Of a stretch of DNA of 64,000 nt, positions 62,101 through 64,000 are shown one piece after another. Under the pieces are notes generated by a model, which saw nothing but the letters and a program-made list of their open reading frames with translations, ran no database searches and was not told where the DNA came from. The number at the start of each line of letters is the position of its first letter. Position 1 is the stretch's first letter. The stretch spans positions 310,001 through 374,000 of the forward strand of contig JAQSEB010000036.1 of the NCBI GenBank assembly GCA_030063045.1. Direction: 5' to 3'. A program made the translations under genes and the position numbers. The stretch is from Pratylenchus scribneri. Lineage: Eukaryota > Nematoda > Chromadorea > Rhabditida > Pratylenchidae.

Positions 62101-64000
62101 CAGCGGTTAAATTAGAATTCATGAATGTGGTTGAAGAGATTAAAAAATTGGAAAATAAATTGGCAAAAGTTGAAGAAGAGGCCGGTTCGGCCAAATGGGG
62201 AATGTTAAGAATGCAAAATGAATTGTTCTCAAAAGAAAGTGGGTTGTCCGATGGCGATGAATATCCAAGGCCCAAAAATAAGCAAAAATATAAGAAAAAT
62301 TCCCCAAAAAAGAGTAAATCGAGCACTGTTTTGGCTGTTACGAGTGCAATTTTGATGATTATTTTCTTTTTATTTAATCCAATTGGTGCTTCTCCTTGTG
62401 CAAAAAATGAAAATAATCTGAAATTTCGGCATATGGATGAATGTGTTTCCGGCGGTTTAATAATAAATGAGAGAGAAGATGGAAGTTTATGTTGGGCAAA
62501 AATTGAATGCAATGGAACACATTTGAGAAGGGAATTTACGGCAAAAGGATACTGTGGGCCCAAGTGCGAATGTCCACCATGGACTGACCAATGTACCTTT
62601 TTTGATGGCCCAGCAGTCCAAAATTCCACAAAGAAAAACGAAAAAACCATGGAAATTCTGAAAAATTTAAAACCAAATTATTGTTCACTTGAGGCGACAG
62701 AGGAATGCAATAAAATCGCCAACTTGAAAGAATTTAATCAAATTGAATTATTTGATGGAGAAAAGTTTTTAGTAAAAGAAATAAATTTGGAAATAGAAGA
62801 TGTGAATAAAGACGGCTTTGAATGCATCGGCGAAGGTTTGGCAACAGGATCCCCAAAATATTGTGCCGAACACACTTGCTCTGAAAAGGGCACAAAATTC
62901 TGCTATTTTCCTAGAAAGGAATTAAGTTTTTTGTTGACGCCTGATGGAAGAATTCCGATAAAAGCATGGGGCAAGGCGAAATTAAAATTTTTTGATTTCA
63001 AAATGAAAAAGGTAGAATGCCCATGCCAATTGGAATGCACAAAAGAAGGAGTTCAATTAAAATCTGAAATTAAATTGGGCGGAATTGAAATTTGTAGTGG
63101 AGAATGTTTTTATATTGCCCATCCTGAAAAAATTGAAAATATTACAATGCCACAGGAAAAAATCATTTCTGGCTTTGAAGCCACGGCGAAAATTTTTAAA
63201 GAAGGGGAAATGATTAAAGAAATGGGAATAAAATGCAAAGCAAGGGATATTTGTGAAATTATCACTTGCAGATTTTGCCTGAATTATTTGAAGAATCCCC
63301 ATTGCTTCCCCGAATTGGCTATGTTTTTATTTGGAATAGTATTTTATTTGGCCATGAATACAATTTACATGATTGGAAAAATTATAATCTGGATTTTGAA
63401 AATATTAAATATAATTGGAAGGGCAAAAATAAACTTTATACTTTGGACAGCAAGAAAAATTAGAAAATTGAAAAAGAAAAGTAGAAAGGTTGATTTGATG
63501 GATGAATTGGCAAGGGAAGTAGTACCCGTTGAAGAAATGGAGAGTTGGGCATCAAAGGTTAGCCCACTCAATCCAACAAATCGTAGTCCAGTTGGCACAA
63601 AATATGCAATGTTTGCAATAATTTTGTTTTTGTTATTATTTGGAAATGCCACTGGGCTCACAACATTATCAGCAAATGAAGAAAATTGTATAATTAAGAA
63701 AAATGGCGAAAGAGACTGTCTGTTTGACCATGTTTTGGAAATATCCCTCACAGCGGAGGAGCAAGAAATTCAAATAATGATGACTGATAATAGGGGAAAA
63801 ATTGCCGGAGGAATTCAATTGAACGTTCCTCGAGTGGATTTGATTTGTCCAAAAAATTGGAAATTTTTTTCACGGACAGTGAATATTGAGGTAACTTCGG
63901 CAAAAAGTTGCGACGATGCCGGGAGTTGCAAAAATCAGAAATGTTCAAAACTGAAATTGGATGAAAAAATCAAAGAATTAAAAGTTGGAAATGATTATCC
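56025..64000 (+). CDS. BEL/Pao Gag-Pol-Env polyprotein (runs off the window)
   Basis: One frame without a stop from ATG 56025 to the window end (at least 2658 codons). Order: DUF1759-type Gag (about residues 145-225); three zinc knuckles (CKFCGDEHWEDKC at 370, then two more); aspartic protease FLDSGCEISLI (D about 518); RT with DVKSAFHQI and CMPFGIIAAPS; active-site box YADN at 913-916 where YxDD is expected; RNase H with FVDASAKAYAS and IPRLELMAA; integrase with H-H-C-C zinc site and catalytic D1447, D1510 and E1551 (DD(62)E). Next come an acidic linker, a further knuckle (CLFCGEWHFEREC at 1976), a coiled coil and a membrane-anchored Cys-rich envelope region. The second envelope part resembles the start of the phlebovirus Gc class II fusion glycoprotein, as known in nematode BEL elements. 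The YADN change should weaken or abolish reverse transcription. The window ends before the fusion loop. Confidence 0.85.
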   Translation, partial: MADVLQITIKSLRDRLQGLIMDTNEIDFAIDAGEGDKVKKANELKEKCIEQREKIKNSLKDLDEQNTNYGKFLANLKGEIREAELAIYRGLATGDSGFLTVMNKGRGVMDVLNKNERFFDKIIPAQNEVFEMSRMAFRENLNVKLPEIKLPEFSGDLKSWSSFFEEFSAAVDDQDIPEKRKMQYLKSALKGEPLEIVEAYPLEAKNYQTVLKLLKKQFGDTQNIKNSLHSALRKLKKANNFMPEIKKTHREIRAILNQLENAGENIENAQLIFEVESKYPQNILRKIYERKKATPDLGTKGILEFLDDYLKLEEDIYRVHREFDFGNEKYEKKYGKFEKSDEYNGFKKGQWKGPNKYENKTMANMQKRNCKFCGDEHWEDKCPKYRTNDERLAKAKELKICLKCLGKGHISKECKKNVKCFTCKKDGHNSAFCRQKAKKVADEKKNYKEHNKIKNEKMCMATEINEENENKSLENVLMNNLIGKKRKEKDITLMQVTVARIRNPYAMGQKSEAAIFLDSGCEISLILNVLAKKLDLHIIGEKQFRGSGLFNKTIIIHSPIYIFQIMSKNNEAINIVARGVEKRQMVERLKMADPKTFKHFLKDEITSEENILEVMPEILIGSDFYSEILGLPKTKSGFSILETKIGKILTGRSHIWKTETEPILCQMIEQEKFWEIEEYGISEPKQLENDIFAHNHFLNTVKRDADGRYVIEWPIKNPPEKISNNFWICLKRLQGVWNKLNKNGLLEKYCAPFNEQIEKGIVEKCNDDNGIIMYTPHHAVINEEKKKIRPVFDFSCKTAEGISVNDFILRGRVMLADICGMILRFRNFPIAIFCDVKSAFHQIKVKENQRNLARFLWFKDPKKPPSLNNIEEMRFTCMPFGIIAAPSLLGEVTDYHLANYGTEFAEKLRKGIYADNPGFGATNTTEAIEKCHEIIKIFDEAKMKLHEFVSNDKLVMEKFGDKERKNPIKILGIGWDVEKDAIIIEIKEIKNEIKWTKRKVAKGTAKTFDPPGLTIPANLPRKIFFQSIWKENKYGWDDQIDEAYLEEWKNIIGDSGKFLIRRRAVKNPDAEMELHIFVDASAKAYASVAYIVEKMNKMTNSSIVYAKGKLAPIKAKLTIPRLELMAAVSGCKMLEFIKKEIDLKIGNYYIWSDSKVVLSWILISNVDKLPKFVKNRVLELRKDMKIQWKYVPTDVNPADLASRGCSCAELKANSIWWEGPKFLKFDEIEWPKAPELIKNEKEWDKKLEEINMDMLVNEIIDIKIRNEWPKLVNISAFTCKAIKIFGQKFKFETEFMNDLQKAKNGIEVRKLAEILLISQDQYKYPPSEKEMQNLFMEKSKYGIWTCPGRLGNSGQKAQIFLSYESPLAEIICNEAHLRTHHSGLRQSLTELRKTFWIPLGRKKMKMTINKCLYCRKAKLEPIAFPKMPNLPEERAKISIPFTNCGVDYAGPFEVKNFKGEIMKIWIEIFTCMATRFTHLELIPDLTAKSCINALRRFIAEYGKPKYLISDNGTQYRLTYKVVNEIEKKMELEKIRWTFIPSVSPWFGGFYEAMVKIMKKALKAAVGRKFLFFEELRTILPEVKLVMNTRPLTYVYEDVEESLEILRPIDLMFPKRNEKIIDLDNLEIDEFKLKETQRDELIKNWKNANDMLNYFCKKWEKEYLNELKERADRHRQKIAKKNYLPQIGEIVLVHQENAPKFSWNLGKIVELIKSKDGLIRAAKVKCKGKILTRAIVLLYPLELRAETHEKDEENKQNTKHPMKLRERKNVKNYKEYSDDEDLKFGAFVLEDPPSDSEEELWLIDEENEDESQNENDSEIHECIYCAQMREEIANSSNSLTEDEEEIFYESEAESGSGVYWCTCSCALGKGRSTPIECICKSSLKPCLCQPNKGKKKNNKCKEMLEKIKKDSDDEPEPEPMELGSENLEEVVMCPLVFERSRPRQNAPDEYLEEGVFDISRQRPNAQASRKQKPRRMCLFCGEWHFERECRKFSANEKIEFCVKKVGESDEKINNLKQLLENNNKELTAVKLEFMNVVEEIKKLENKLAKVEEEAGSAKWGMLRMQNELFSKESGLSDGDEYPRPKNKQKYKKNSPKKSKSSTVLAVTSAILMIIFFLFNPIGASPCAKNENNLKFRHMDECVSGGLIINEREDGSLCWAKIECNGTHLRREFTAKGYCGPKCECPPWTDQCTFFDGPAVQNSTKKNEKTMEILKNLKPNYCSLEATEECNKIANLKEFNQIELFDGEKFLVKEINLEIEDVNKDGFECIGEGLATGSPKYCAEHTCSEKGTKFCYFPRKELSFLLTPDGRIPIKAWGKAKLKFFDFKMKKVECPCQLECTKEGVQLKSEIKLGGIEICSGECFYIAHPEKIENITMPQEKIISGFEATAKIFKEGEMIKEMGIKCKARDICEIITCRFCLNYLKNPHCFPELAMFLFGIVFYLAMNTIYMIGKIIIWILKILNIIGRAKINFILWTARKIRKLKKKSRKVDLMDELAREVVPVEEMESWASKVSPLNPTNRSPVGTKYAMFAIILFLLLFGNATGLTTLSANEENCIIKKNGERDCLFDHVLEISLTAEEQEIQIMMTDNRGKIAGGIQLNVPRVDLICPKNWKFFSRTVNIEVTSAKSCDDAGSCKNQKCSKLKLDEKIKELKVGNDY
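62325..64000 (+). other. envelope glycoprotein portion of the retroelement polyprotein
   Basis: Within the polyprotein, an internal hydrophobic segment (STVLAVTSAILMIIFFLF, about residue 2102) precedes a cysteine-rich ectodomain with N-glycosylation sites such as NGT. A second membrane span follows (about 2433-2465, MFLFGIVFYLAMNTIYMIG) with a basic KIRKLKKKSRK tail. A third hydrophobic segment (YAMFAIILFLLLFG, about 2527) leads into a second ectodomain with LICPKNWKFFSR and a C-x-x-x-GSC-x4-C cluster. Order and spacing suggest a Gn-like then a Gc-like unit. The assignment rests on cysteine pattern only, and the 3' part is outside the window. Confidence 0.6.

Noticed and set aside
61562..62650. 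362-codon minus-strand open frame
   Set aside because: It is the antisense of the retroelement polyprotein. The sense strand is purine-rich (GAA, AAA), so stops are rare on the complement. No domain is visible.
1..64000. tRNA, rRNA genes and CRISPR arrays
   Set aside because: No cloverleaf with a TTCRANNC loop, no rRNA core sequence and no regularly spaced identical repeats were seen by eye. A tRNAscan run would be decisive.

Overview
This is a very AT-rich eukaryotic window. Short coding exons are separated by AT-rich introns of about 45 to 600 bases ending in a pyrimidine-rich AG. Several features point to a nematode: a long EGF/vWA/SEA transmembrane protein of the MUP-4 family, an insulin-like peptide gene with nematode-style extra cysteines, TTTCAG sites just upstream of start codons that look like spliced-leader acceptors, and a BEL/Pao retroelement with a phlebovirus-like envelope. 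I cannot fix the species. The exon models are hand splices; the two complete genes hold one reading frame across every junction (38 exons, 5418 nt; 4 exons, 723 nt).

Layout. Bases 857-2217 (+) hold a five-exon SPRY-domain gene with an in-frame TGA, facing a possible divergent SPRY-like exon on the other strand near 2.5-2.8 kb. Bases 5154-6979 (-) hold an insulin-like prohormone gene. From about 8 to 24 kb lies a gene-poor stretch with GC-richer islands and a decayed direct duplication (about 13.4-17.4 kb against 17.4-19.6 kb), whose two copies each carry the end of an unknown minus-strand gene. Bases 24792-41727 (+) hold the complete mup-4-like gene of 1805 codons, with one vWA domain, about 24 EGF-like modules, one SEA domain, one membrane segment and a 110-residue tail. 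Such proteins link the epidermis to cuticle under muscle.

Downstream are several small inverted-repeat elements, including a GC-rich one with TAA target-site duplications. A 6.5 kb low-complexity block follows, flanked by inverted ~140 bp repeats and containing regularly spaced GC-richer islands that read as decayed charged coiled-coil exons. Next is a WDR7/rabconnectin-3-beta-like pseudogene (52.2-53.05 kb, -). From 53.1 kb to the window end is the 5' part of a BEL/Pao retrotransposon: a probable LTR, two extra 5' reading frames, then one unbroken Gag-protease-RT-RNase H-integrase-Env frame of at least 2658 codons. Its RT active site reads YADN instead of YxDD.

The signal I find hardest to explain is a 9-base motif, ACYCATAAA (either strand). 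It recurs in more than 20 of the 37 mup-4 introns and throughout the intergenic DNA, and I saw none in the exons or the retroelement.
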